64,000 bases of DNA from an uncultured Pseudoteredinibacter sp. GTDB taxonomy: Bacteria; Pseudomonadota; Gammaproteobacteria; Pseudomonadales; Cellvibrionaceae. Within the stretch, counting starts at the first letter, position 1; every line of letters begins with the position of its first letter. A program made the translations under genes and the position numbers. Below are positions 47,144 through 55,288 of the stretch, in pieces. Where the stretch lies: assembly GCF_947500695.1 (NCBI RefSeq), contig NZ_CANMSS010000001.1:248001-312000 (forward strand). Direction: 5' to 3'. Under the pieces are notes generated by a model. The model was not told the DNA's origin and made no database searches. It saw nothing but the letters and a program-made list of their open reading frames with translations.

Positions 47144-48253
47144 TTAGGCCTTTGCTTTATCGGCACGTTCCAATGGAATTCTAATATTAATGGTTAATCC
47201 GTGCGGATCAGTATGGCTCAATCTGAAAGATTGTTCACTGCCATAAAGCTCTTGTAGGCGTTCACGGCAATTACCTAAGCCGACGCCACTGCTACTGCGG
47301 CTCTGGGGGTTGTGTAAGCTGTCTATACCTGGGCCATCGTCAATCACGGCGAGCAATAAGTCATTGCCAAAGGTTTTGGCTTCGATGGCGATGGTGCCGC
47401 CATTCACCGCTTGCGCAATGGCATATTTAATCGCGTTTTCCACCAATGGCTGTAGTAGCAAGCTTGGCATCAAAGCTGTTTTGGCATCGCTATCAATATC
47501 AAATTTCAGCTTGAGCCGCTCGTCAAAGCGAACTTTTTCAATATCCAGATACAAGCGTAGTGCTTCAACTTCCTCATCAACGGTGACCTTTTGCATGGGG
47601 TCATTATCTAAGGAGTAGCGTAAAAATCGGCTCAAGCGGGTAACCATGGTGTTGGCCAGCTGAGTATCTTTATCCAAGATCAAAGTGGAGATGGCATTGA
47701 GCGTGTTAAACAGAAAATGCGGGTTAAGCTGGTAGCGCAACATTTTTAGTTGGGCTTCGTGGGCCATAGATAAGGCCTTTAAACCACGCTGGCGCTCCTC
47801 TTGCAGCAACATATAGTATTTGATGCCGAAGTAGAGACCACTCCATACCAGAATCACCCAGCTGGCGGTGGTGGCACCGTCAAAGTAAGCCATAAGCTTT
47901 TCGATGCCATCATAGTCCTCGTATTTAGGCTTACGACGCTCTGGGAACATGTTGTAGAACACCCAACTACGAGAGGCCATCCAAACGCAGCCGGCAAGAT
48001 AGGATGCAAACACGACTGCTACCAGGCGGCGGATTGCGCTCATTTCCCACATATAGCGGTAGAGTGCACGCAGTGGCAGTGTGAGTACCATGCCAATAGT
48101 ACTGACCACGGGTAAGTAGATTAAATAATCGTTGGGCAGCTTGCCCCAGAACAATACGCCCAAATAGAAAGAGACCCCCCATGCTGTCCAGCCAGCAAAT
48201 TGTAGGGCCCAAAATAAGTAGCGCTTGTCTTGTAAGAGTTTTGTAAGTTTCAT
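47144..48253 (-). CDS. LytS-like sensor histidine kinase
   Basis: A 369-residue kinase of the His_kinase (PF06580) class. Four or five N-terminal TM segments (about residues 13-165) form the sensor. The phospho-acceptor region is LRYQLNPHFLFNTLNAIST, and the ATP-lid has VIDDGPGIDS and GVGLGNCRERLQELYG. The ATG at 48253 gives a short N-terminus just before the first TM. An alternative start at 48352 would add 33 hydrophilic residues with no SD. It pairs with the LytTR regulator directly downstream. Confidence 0.9.
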   Translation of the reverse strand: MKLTKLLQDKRYLFWALQFAGWTAWGVSFYLGVLFWGKLPNDYLIYLPVVSTIGMVLTLPLRALYRYMWEMSAIRRLVAVVFASYLAGCVWMASRSWVFYNMFPERRKPKYEDYDGIEKLMAYFDGATTASWVILVWSGLYFGIKYYMLLQEERQRGLKALSMAHEAQLKMLRYQLNPHFLFNTLNAISTLILDKDTQLANTMVTRLSRFLRYSLDNDPMQKVTVDEEVEALRLYLDIEKVRFDERLKLKFDIDSDAKTALMPSLLLQPLVENAIKYAIAQAVNGGTIAIEAKTFGNDLLLAVIDDGPGIDSLHNPQSRSSSGVGLGNCRERLQELYGSEQSFRLSHTDPHGLTINIRIPLERADKAKA

Positions 48254-48477
48254 GGTCTTATTATAACGGCCTGTAACAAGGGCAGGCTTTTCTTTATCGT
48301 GGCTTTTGCTCAATTGGGCGCTAAAATAGGCAGGTGGCTCTAGGCGCCGCAAGGCTTAATTAATTTTACCTGTAAAGTAATGGGTTTTTTCAATGGGGCT
48401 TGATAAGCTATCGCTTAGAGTAAATAACAAGTACTACAACAAAGTTAATGAGTGATCTCATATAAGGCATCAAGTGT

Positions 48478-48963
48478 ATGAATTGTGAACAGGATCTGGG
48501 CGCAGCAATGAAAGCGGGAATGCGCCGCCTGGCCTCTGGTGTAGCGGTAGTGACCTGTCGTGACCAGGAAAATGGTCGCCAAGCGATGACAGCCTCTTCA
48601 GTAACCTCGGTTTCAGATAGCCCGGCCTCACTGTTAGTGTGCGTCAATAAAGCAACCACCATGGCGGCATCTTTAAAGCCCGGGGTGCAATTTGCGGTCA
48701 ATATTCTAAGTGCCGACCAGCAAGATATTTCCAATGCCTGTGCGGGCGGTGAGCAAGGGGAAGGGCGCTTTGCTGTTGGCCAGTGGCAGGAGAATGCCGA
48801 TCAGGTTCCGTTGCTGAAAGGCTCCCAAGTGAGCTTTAGCTGTAAGGTGGATCAAGTTCATTCTTATGGCACGCATGATATCGTGATCGGCCAAATCGAA
48901 TCGGTTTGCCTGGATAATGAGCAATTTTCCCCCTTAATCTACGGTGATGGCGGTTATTTATAA
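48478..48963 (+). CDS. flavin reductase-like domain protein
   Basis: A 161-residue protein of the flavin reductase (HpaC/Flavin_Reduct) family. Typical features are ASGVAVVTCRDQENGRQAMTASS, SLLVCVNKATTM, FAVNILSADQQDISNACAGG and the conserved HDIVIGQIESV. Members reduce FMN or FAD with NAD(P)H to feed monooxygenases. It stands alone, divergent from the sensor kinase and just upstream of the tRNA genes. Partner oxygenase not in the window. Confidence 0.88.
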   Translation: MNCEQDLGAAMKAGMRRLASGVAVVTCRDQENGRQAMTASSVTSVSDSPASLLVCVNKATTMAASLKPGVQFAVNILSADQQDISNACAGGEQGEGRFAVGQWQENADQVPLLKGSQVSFSCKVDQVHSYGTHDIVIGQIESVCLDNEQFSPLIYGDGGYL

Positions 48964-49000
48964 GCCCAGTCTACTATTGTAAGAAATTCTATAAAAATCC

Positions 49001-49028
49001 TTGACTTAGAAAAGCGATTCGGTAGAAT
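49001..49028 (+). promoter_or_regulatory. tRNA operon promoter
   Basis: TTGACT (49001-49006) and TAGAAT (49023-49028) are separated by 16 bases. The tRNA-Val 5' end lies 18 bases after the -10 box. A good sigma-70 match for a stable RNA promoter. Confidence 0.8.
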
Positions 49029-49046
49029 GCGCAGCTCTTCTGAAGG

Positions 49047-49122
49047 GGGTGGTTAGCTCAGCTGGGAGAGCATCGCCCTTACAAGGCGAGGGTCACAGGT
49101 TCGATCCCTGTACCACCCACCA
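49047..49122 (+). tRNA. tRNA-Val (anticodon TAC)
   Basis: A 76-nt tRNA with acceptor GGGTGGT/ACCACCC, D-arm TTAGCTCAGCTGGGAGAGC, anticodon loop CTTACAA (anticodon TAC), T-arm GGTTCGATCC and encoded CCA. Confidence 0.97.
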
Positions 49123-49167
49123 AGTTTAAGCGCGTGAACTTAAGCTTGGCTCTAAAGAAGATATCGC

Positions 49168-49244
49168 GGACCGGTAGTTCAGTTGGTTAGAATACCGGCC
49201 TGTCACGCCGGGGGTCGCGGGTTCGAGTCCCGTCCGGTCCGCCA
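49168..49244 (+). tRNA. tRNA-Asp (anticodon GTC)
   Basis: A 77-nt tRNA with acceptor GGACCGG/CCGGTCC, discriminator G, encoded CCA, D-arm GTTCAGTTGGTTAGAAT, anticodon loop CTGTCAC (GTC) and T-arm GGGTTCGAGTCCC. It follows tRNA-Val by 45 bases. Its 3' end is duplicated downstream at 49414. Confidence 0.97.
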
Positions 49245-49318
49245 CTATTCCAAAAAGGCTGCAAGCAATTGCAGCCTTTTTTTGTGCCTGAACGAAAGCA
49301 TGGGGACCGGATGGGCGA
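49226..49318 (+). repeat. direct repeat copy 1: tRNA-Asp 3' end plus terminator
   Basis: These 93 bases start inside the tRNA-Asp T-arm (AGTCCCGTCCGG) and cover the acceptor 3' strand, CCA, the terminator and about 35 further bases ending ATGGGCGA. A copy with about 88 of 93 bases identical begins 188 bp downstream. Confidence 0.9.
49252..49283 (+). terminator. rho-independent terminator of the tRNA operon
   Basis: AAAAGGCTGC and GCAGCCTTTTTTT form a 6-bp G/C-rich stem with a long T-run, directly after tRNA-Asp. Confidence 0.92.
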
Positions 49319-49413
49319 GACCCCGCGTATCGGGCTCGACAGAATCGCTTGGAGCGATTTTGGATTGCGACGTAAGGAGCAACCCGAAGGGGCATTTGCA
49401 GGAGCAAATGATC

Positions 49414-49506
49414 AGTCCCGTCCGGTCCGCCACTATTCCAAAAAGGCTGCAAGCAATAGCAGCCTTTTTTTGTGCCTGAAAGAAAGCAAGAAGACCGGAT
49501 GGGCGA
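49414..49506 (+). repeat. direct repeat copy 2: duplicated tRNA-Asp tail and terminator
   Basis: Second copy of the 93-bp segment. It contains the tRNA-Asp 3' acceptor strand and CCA, but the 5' two-thirds of the tRNA is absent, replaced by unrelated sequence (49319-49413). It includes a second intact terminator at 49440-49471. Five differences were counted by eye. Confidence 0.9.
49440..49471 (+). terminator. duplicated terminator
   Basis: The same GGCTGC/GCAGCC stem and T-run as at 49252, within the second direct-repeat copy. It can terminate any read-through or transcript of the intervening 100 bp. Confidence 0.85.
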
Positions 49507-49511
49507 CAAAT

Positions 49512-49539
49512 GGGGTCAGAACCCAAGGGTCCTGACCCC
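49512..49539. repeat. near-perfect 28-bp inverted repeat
   Basis: GGGGTCAG and CTGACCCC form 8-bp outer arms; inside them ACCC and GGGT pair as well, leaving one mismatch and a 2-base loop. No T-run follows. It looks like a REP/MITE-like palindrome just after the duplicated tRNA tail. Confidence 0.6.
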
Positions 49540-50125
49540 TAGAACAGGCACCATCTCGGTAGTATTGTCATGATTTAGCGAAGCCTTTCGCCTATCCATT
49601 TTTTAAGTTGTTTGATTCAACAGCTCTTGTCCCTCTAATTTAGAACAAAAAAACTCCTCACTCAGTAACCAAACTGCAATAAAAATTTAACTTGCTTGCC
49701 ATATCCGCCATCTAATCTGTATGGGTAAAACATTTATTTGGTGACGAAAATGCAAGATTATCTAGAAGAGTTATTGGAGCTTTTGCTCGGTGACGAATAT
49801 GAGGACGATGAAGTCGATGACTTTTGTGAGTTTTAGTTTGTCCCTCTAATTCTGCCCCATCTGCCCTGGCGACAACAAGCTCGTTAGGGCTAAGCTATCC
49901 CTCAGCGCCCAGCCTAATCTCTAATTTCAATCGATCGCTTCATATAGTTCTATTCAATTCAGTGCAATCAAATGTATTTTTGTATCGTTTACTAATGATA
50001 CGGTTAAATGATTATTGCAGCTTAGCCTGATTTCACAGCTAGTATCTCTGTGCCAAGATAGCATTAGGGTTTGCGGTATTTAAACTTCATTCAAACACAG
50101 CCATTCATTTTAGAGACCCTGCAGG
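49540..50125. other. repeat-bearing intergenic region before the sigma factor gene
   Basis: Nearly 600 bp with no ORF longer than the 28-codon candidate at 49750. The 14-mer TTGTCCCTCTAATT occurs at 49627-49640 and again at 49838-49851, on either side of that frame. The promoter of the sigma factor gene must lie in the distal part, but I see no definite consensus. Confidence 0.4.
49750..49836 (+). CDS. candidate 28-residue acidic micropeptide
   Basis: An ATG-to-TAG frame of 28 codons. The peptide begins MQDYLEELLELLLG and ends in an Asp/Glu-rich stretch with DDFCEF. It has a leucine-rich amphipathic half and a strongly acidic half, which is an unlikely chance composition. Only GGTGA is seen upstream as a weak RBS. 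It lies between two 14-base direct repeats. Coding status is unproven. Confidence 0.3.
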   Translation: MQDYLEELLELLLGDEYEDDEVDDFCEF

Positions 50126-50623
50126 ATGATAGAGGAGCAAGACCTAAACCGGTTGTATCGTTATGCATTGTCTCTCAGTGCAGATGCTGATCTCGCATAC
50201 GATTTGGTCCATGGTGCCATTGGTAGATTCTTGGAGCCGCCAAAGCCTGAACTAGAAGATCCTATTCCCTATTTGATGCGCAGTATAAGAAACGCTTTTA
50301 TTGACATTAAGCGTCGCGACACCCGTTATCAGCACGAGGTTTACGATGATGAAGGACTGCCTCAAGACTACGACATAAGAGCCCTGGAATCCTTATCCAT
50401 TGACCAAAGCTTTATTGCTCAATTATTAAACCAGCTGAATTCACAAGAGCGTGAAATCTTATATCTCTGGGCAGTGGAGGGCTATAGCACGAGCGAAGTT
50501 GCCGACCTATTGAATATGCCAAAAGGCACGTTGCTTTCGAAAATTTATCGCTTACGTAATCGTTTGCTGTCGACAGCCTTTGTAAAAGATGCTCTTCGAA
50601 ATGGCGGGAGTTACTATGTCTAA
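50126..50623 (+). CDS. ECF-like sigma-70 family RNA polymerase sigma factor
   Basis: A 165-residue sigma factor. Region 2 spans about residues 5-75 (LYRYALSLSADADLAYDLVHGAI, YLMRSIRNAFIDIKRRDTR). Region 4 spans about 105-160 (LNSQEREILYLWAVEGYSTSEVADLLNMP, GTLLSKIYRLRNRLL). Regions 1 and 3 are absent, as in extracytoplasmic-function sigma factors. Its 3' end overlaps the next gene by 8 bp, the usual layout for a sigma/anti-sigma pair. The regulon is unknown. Confidence 0.9.
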   Translation: MIEEQDLNRLYRYALSLSADADLAYDLVHGAIGRFLEPPKPELEDPIPYLMRSIRNAFIDIKRRDTRYQHEVYDDEGLPQDYDIRALESLSIDQSFIAQLLNQLNSQEREILYLWAVEGYSTSEVADLLNMPKGTLLSKIYRLRNRLLSTAFVKDALRNGGSYYV

Positions 50624-51260
50624 GTCTTTGAAATCTGAATTACAAGATCATTACCAGTCGGCCAAACTAAGTGAAAAGCAATTGGAGCGATTGAGTTCGC
50701 TTCAGAAACTAAATCATCAAAACGAAATGGTCGAAGTAGAGCCTATAACAGAGCTTTCTCACGCCATGCCATTCTCTAAACGTATGCTTCCGAGCTGGGC
50801 TTTAGCCTGCTGTTTTGTATTGGCGATTATATCCCTTTATCTGTTTCAGTGGCGCCCTGAAGAGCCTTGGCCGAAGGCTGATGCTATTGCCGCCGAGGTG
50901 GTATACAACCATCTAAAGCAAAGACCTTTGGATTTCGTTGAGAGTGATTTTCGCAAGCTAAATCAGAGTTTCGTGCAGTTAGATTTTAAATTGCAAAATT
51001 CGGCGCTACTGGACAATTTTATTTATGGCGGTGGCCGCTATTGTTCTCTGTTAAGTATTCCGGCTGCTCAGATTCGAAGCGCTAAGGGTATTCAAGGAGA
51101 ATATGAAACCTTATATCAAGTTGACTATCGAGAGTCGATATTTGGTAATTTGCCAAAGCTCTTAGAAGGAGAGACGTCAATAGTTCGTTATCACAAGGGG
51201 GTTGCTGTCGAAATATGGGTGGATAAAGGGATACTTTTTGCAAAAACCCATAGTATTTGA
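50616..51260 (+). CDS. putative membrane anti-sigma factor
   Basis: A 214-residue protein. The ATG at 50616 follows GGCGGGAG and overlaps the sigma stop (ATGTCTAA), so it was chosen over 50589. About 70 cytoplasmic residues (LKSELQDHYQSAKLSEKQLERL) are followed by one TM (SWALACCFVLAIISLYLFQW) and a periplasmic part of about 120 residues. Topology, size and overlap fit an anti-sigma factor, although no ZAS zinc motif or known domain is seen. Role inferred. Confidence 0.65.
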   Translation: MSKSLKSELQDHYQSAKLSEKQLERLSSLQKLNHQNEMVEVEPITELSHAMPFSKRMLPSWALACCFVLAIISLYLFQWRPEEPWPKADAIAAEVVYNHLKQRPLDFVESDFRKLNQSFVQLDFKLQNSALLDNFIYGGGRYCSLLSIPAAQIRSAKGIQGEYETLYQVDYRESIFGNLPKLLEGETSIVRYHKGVAVEIWVDKGILFAKTHSI

Positions 51261-51515
51261 GACCTACAGACTAAGAGTAGTTTGATTGTTGGTTTCGCTA
51301 TCGTTTTGTGGTGGTGACGTTTAAGTTGGCAAAACGACGTAAATATTGCGACTCGTCATTATTTTGCCCTAGAAATTGACTAGCCCTAGGTTTAGACTTG
51401 GCTGACAAGTAAAGCAACATGACATGGATGTTGTCTACTTAACATTTTCCATCGAATTTTTGCTCTTGGAGAGCTGTTGCATGGGAGACTGTTGGGGGCC
51501 TCAGGAGGGAAGTCG

Positions 51516-52679
51516 ATGGGTGAAATAAGGGCCGACCAGCATCAGCTGGTGGTGTTTTTTGAAGGCGCAGAAGTCAGCCGGCAAATGCTGGTCGAAGAAT
51601 TTGAATCTGTGCTTGATGGCTTTGTGCCGCTGGTTGATTATAGTGGCCGGCGCTGCCAGTGTGCCTTTTTGCTGGTAAACCCTGATTTAAGCGCAGATGC
51701 CGCTGTGTTTTTTCACTTGAATTTTGATGTCTCGGGTCGCCCCGATTTACATTGGAATACCCCGATAAAGCAGCTCGCCTCTCAGGCAAATACTGAGCAT
51801 TCCCTTGGTTCTAGCGTTCGGATCGCCAGTTATTCTAATTGCAGTATTGCTTGGCATCAGCAAAAACTCTGGGAGCCATTCCCAGAGCAGTTAGAGGCGT
51901 TAGAGCGTTGCATCAAAGAAAATCGACTGGGTTTAGGTGAGTTAAATAGGCAGCATAGCTTAACCAGCGAAATTCCTGCTTTACATATCGATGAAGGTGA
52001 GGCCCCGTTGGTACTAACGAGTTTAGCCAGTCATGTGCAAAGCGACCTAGATGAGCCAGTGCTCGAAAAACAGCGTAAGGCATTTGAGCAACAGATTAAT
52101 TTACAGCAGCTCGAACTTGCGAAATTGCGCGATCAAAACAGTGATTTAAAGCTTCAACTTAAGCATCTTGAAAACCGATTTCAAAAGTCGATATACGATA
52201 CTGTTAGCCAGACCATCGAGCAACGGGAGGTGAAGTGGCAAGCCAAACTGCGACAAGCAAAGCTTTACATCCAGCAGCAGGCTAAGCAAATAAAAGATCT
52301 TGAATCTGAGTTGGATCAGGGGCTTGATGACAGTCATTCCGATCAGTCATCACAACTTAAACAATTACAGGCACGTGGTGTAAAGTTGCAGGTGGATCAC
52401 CCAGGTATCGGTGCTGTTCATATTCCCTACGATGAGCTTGTTGATTATTTGGCCGCGCCTTTGGTTTATGTCGCGAATTTATGCGGGGTTTCAGCCGAAG
52501 TTTACGGTGCCTGGTTAAAGCATCGACATAAGCCTCGGTGTCAAGGTTTTGATGAGGCGGGAAGTATTTGTAATATGCCTATTAACGCCGTGAGAGAATT
52601 GGCGGAGTTTGTCCCAGGGCGCAGTGATTTTTGCATTCGTCATCAATGCCAGGGCGAATCTAAGGAATCGCTTGCTTAG
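51516..52679 (+). CDS. hypothetical coiled-coil protein with Cys-rich C-terminus
   Basis: A 387-residue protein I do not recognise. The ATG at 51516 has AGGAGGG upstream, so the longer TTG frame at 51477 is rejected. Residues about 1-150 are globular (HQLVVFFEGAEVSRQMLVEEF, RRCQCAFLLVNPDL). A coiled coil covers about 185-285 (LQQLELAKLRDQNSDLKLQL). The last 60 residues have Cys and His pairs (KHRHKPRCQGFDEAGSICNM, SDFCIRHQC) that could bind zinc. Alone, 255 bp after the anti-sigma gene and 78 bp before the PLP enzyme gene. Confidence 0.75.
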   Translation: MGEIRADQHQLVVFFEGAEVSRQMLVEEFESVLDGFVPLVDYSGRRCQCAFLLVNPDLSADAAVFFHLNFDVSGRPDLHWNTPIKQLASQANTEHSLGSSVRIASYSNCSIAWHQQKLWEPFPEQLEALERCIKENRLGLGELNRQHSLTSEIPALHIDEGEAPLVLTSLASHVQSDLDEPVLEKQRKAFEQQINLQQLELAKLRDQNSDLKLQLKHLENRFQKSIYDTVSQTIEQREVKWQAKLRQAKLYIQQQAKQIKDLESELDQGLDDSHSDQSSQLKQLQARGVKLQVDHPGIGAVHIPYDELVDYLAAPLVYVANLCGVSAEVYGAWLKHRHKPRCQGFDEAGSICNMPINAVRELAEFVPGRSDFCIRHQCQGESKESLA

Positions 52680-52757
52680 TTAGTTTGAATTGCTAGAATT
52701 TGATTTCCCTTGTTCAGGGGTGAATTTTAGCTGCTTTAGGAACTATATTGAGACTGC

Positions 52758-53861
52758 ATGGCCGTCATACAATTTGGAAATCTCAGTGATTTTTCAGCTT
52801 CGAGTCACGAAGCTCTTCTCGAAAATCTATCTCAAGACGCGCTGGCCCAATCTTGCCAAGTTCTAGATGTCAGTTCGAGTGTAAAAAGCGAGCCTGTAGC
52901 AATAGAAGTATGGCGCTTGGATAAGGTCTGCCGACGCGCTAGCGGCAATAAGTACTTTAAACAAGCCTTGTATTGGCAGTTGGCCGCACAGCACCCGGAT
53001 CTTCCCCTTCTTAGTTTTGGGGGGCATTACTCCAATCACCTTTATGCGCTAGCGGCCGAAGCTCAGCGTCGTGATAAGGCATTGATATGTATTTTAAGGG
53101 GGCTACATCAAGGGGAGTTAAATCCTTGTTTGAGCGATCTGAAGTCAATGGGTGCTCGTTTGCATTTTGTGAGTCGTAAGGATTACCGCAATAAACACGA
53201 ACTCACTTACCTCGAAAGTTTACAGCAGCAACTGGGTTCATTTATTTGTGTTCCTGAGGGAGGTGGCCAGCTAATCGGTGCTTGGGGGGCGCAGGCTATC
53301 GGTTTGGCGGCAGCGAAAAAAAAGGCAGCAATAACAGTGGTAGCAGCGGGAACTGGCAGTACGGCAGCCGGTATTATCGCAGGCTTAGATTTGGCTGCGG
53401 CTCGTTCAAGACAGGCTGGTGATTCGCCCACTGTTCGTCGTGTTGTCATCGTTCCGGTAATTAATTTGCACACTGAAGACGGGCAACGAACTTTGGCAGC
53501 GGAGATCACAGGCCTTAGGCGGCAGCTTGCTAAATTGAATGGCCATCATTGCGATACGCTTCTTGAGGAAAATTATGCAAACGCTGTGAATTGGCAGCTG
53601 TTAGATGGTTTTCAGTTTGGCGCTTACGGAAAATTCCCGGCTGAATTAAAATTGTTTTTGTCAGAGTTTGAGAGTCGTTTTCAAATCCCCTTAGATCCTA
53701 TATACACGGCAAAGGCGATGGCCGCAGTATGGTCATCCAAAAACTTAGCTACGCAGGCCAGTTTGCCGCAGGCAGGTCATAGTTTTCTTCATGCTGATGA
53801 AAAAATTCTCTTTATTCACAGTGGTGGCTTACAGGGGCGAAGGGGTCACGGCTTGTTTTGA
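52758..53861 (+). CDS. PLP-dependent ACC deaminase/D-cysteine desulfhydrase family protein
   Basis: A 367-residue fold-type II PLP enzyme. RRASGNKYFKQALYWQL carries the Schiff-base Lys region, LLSFGGHYSNHLYALA binds the cofactor phosphate side, and TVVAAGTGSTAAGIIAGLDLA is the Gly-rich phosphate loop. The family covers D-cysteine desulfhydrase and 1-aminocyclopropane-1-carboxylate deaminase; sequence alone does not decide which. Its 3' end overlaps the convergent DUF1853 gene by 33 bp. Confidence 0.88.
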   Translation: MAVIQFGNLSDFSASSHEALLENLSQDALAQSCQVLDVSSSVKSEPVAIEVWRLDKVCRRASGNKYFKQALYWQLAAQHPDLPLLSFGGHYSNHLYALAAEAQRRDKALICILRGLHQGELNPCLSDLKSMGARLHFVSRKDYRNKHELTYLESLQQQLGSFICVPEGGGQLIGAWGAQAIGLAAAKKKAAITVVAAGTGSTAAGIIAGLDLAAARSRQAGDSPTVRRVVIVPVINLHTEDGQRTLAAEITGLRRQLAKLNGHHCDTLLEENYANAVNWQLLDGFQFGAYGKFPAELKLFLSEFESRFQIPLDPIYTAKAMAAVWSSKNLATQASLPQAGHSFLHADEKILFIHSGGLQGRRGHGLF

Positions 53862-55001
53862 GGCAAGCTCAATCCAGCTATCTGGAACAACAAAGAGCCG
53901 CAATTCGGTATAGCCCATGCTGCCAGATTGACTAGTTGTGGGACTTAGAACCAGAGGTAGAGGTCGTGCCAATCTTGTTCGATTGCTGTCTTTGTCCTGT
54001 ACGCCATTTTGAAAATAATCGTCGATGTAGTTTTTAAAGCGATCTTTGGATAGTAGAGGGTGCTGATAACGATGACTGGGTCGTGGCGCCATAAATTCCA
54101 GCTTATTAATCTGAGTAAACCACCATTCTTGCCAGACCTTGCTAATGTCTTCAAAAAGCCTTTCAACTTCACTATGACAAATCCATAAACCCTTTAATTG
54201 ATCTGATGTTGAGTGCAAGGGTGCGGCCATGGTTTTGTAAGCTGGAAAAAACAGTCTTCCTCGTAATAGGTACTGCGCGTCAACAGGGCTGATTGCTAGC
54301 TCCATTAGTCTTTGTTTTGCGGCAGGGTGTTGACTTAAAGTGAGCTGGCGGGTGCCCAGTCTGGATATTTTAATATCAAGGCGGTCGTTGCAATTTGGTC
54401 CCAGCCAATGCTGCCAGTTGCTTTCAACACTTTCTTTTTCTGCGTTGGCACTAGTTTGCGGGATTGCCAAACCTAGGTAAAACTTACAGCACATCTCAGT
54501 ATGCAGGTATCGCTTGTTGTATCTGTCTTGAGTGAGGAAATCAAATTCGCCGACGGTTCTACCTTCATTAAAGTCTGGGTTTTGTATTTGTAGATTTCTC
54601 GAAATGAGAATTTGAGAGCTCTCGTGGTGAGAAAAGTAAGCGCTCAATAGGTCCTCGGCATATAGACCTAAGCGTCGTTGTTCGGATACATGTTGAGTCT
54701 CAAGCAGATAGTGTTTTTCTGGGCGCCGAAAGCAATCGATACGAAGCCCGTGCTCGTCTTGCGAAAAGTAGCTTTTAAGGTCGAGCAGATCGCTTGAATT
54801 CAGCAGCCAATCTAAATCTCTTTGAGTGTTGCTGATTTTGTGATCATTTATACTGTTGTTTTGAGATTGAGCGCCAAAGGCCTTGGCTTCTGCTTGAATT
54901 GCTGACATCACCTTATTGGGGTCGAAATCGCTCACCGCCATTGTTTGGCGATCTTTAGCCGGATGATTCTTAGCTTGATTGGGTATTGAGGCTAAACTCA
55001 T
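53829..55001 (-). CDS. DUF1853 family protein
   Basis: A 390-residue protein with the DUF1853 pattern: RDLDWLLNSSDLLDL early, LLSAYFSHHESSQILISRNLQ, and VGEFDFLTQDRYNKRYLHTEMCCKFYLG in the middle, where GEFDFL and the His/Glu resemble a nuclease-like PD-(D/E)XK core. Function is not established. The start is uncertain between 55001 and 54941; neither has a clear SD. It is divergent from nadK across about 290 bp, an arrangement also seen near nadK in Pseudomonas. Confidence 0.82.
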   Translation of the reverse strand: MSLASIPNQAKNHPAKDRQTMAVSDFDPNKVMSAIQAEAKAFGAQSQNNSINDHKISNTQRDLDWLLNSSDLLDLKSYFSQDEHGLRIDCFRRPEKHYLLETQHVSEQRRLGLYAEDLLSAYFSHHESSQILISRNLQIQNPDFNEGRTVGEFDFLTQDRYNKRYLHTEMCCKFYLGLAIPQTSANAEKESVESNWQHWLGPNCNDRLDIKISRLGTRQLTLSQHPAAKQRLMELAISPVDAQYLLRGRLFFPAYKTMAAPLHSTSDQLKGLWICHSEVERLFEDISKVWQEWWFTQINKLEFMAPRPSHRYQHPLLSKDRFKNYIDDYFQNGVQDKDSNRTRLARPLPLVLSPTTSQSGSMGYTELRLFVVPDSWIELASKQAVTPSPL

Positions 55002-55288
55002 TATTGTTCTGTGTCTCTAGCTGGTTTGTGTCTCTAGTTCAGGCTATTACTATTGTGTTTGCCCTAGAGATTTTGTATTAGCGAGATCGCCGATTTCTGG
55101 TATCGGTAAATTCTCTGTTAGAGCGCTTATTAAGCGTGGGCCTTATACCTCGGCTTATCATATAATAAACCCAGTGTGTGAGCTCTGTAGTCCTACACAA
55201 GTACGGATTTTAGGTGGTTGGGTGTCAAAACCGACCAAAATGTCAGTTTAGGCAGTACCATTGGTCTGCTTACAATTAGAATTACACT

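Noticed and set aside
49126..49535. ORFs of 88-127 codons across the tRNA-Asp region
   Set aside because: They run through tRNA, terminator and duplicated sequence, which creates repeated peptides rather than a gene.
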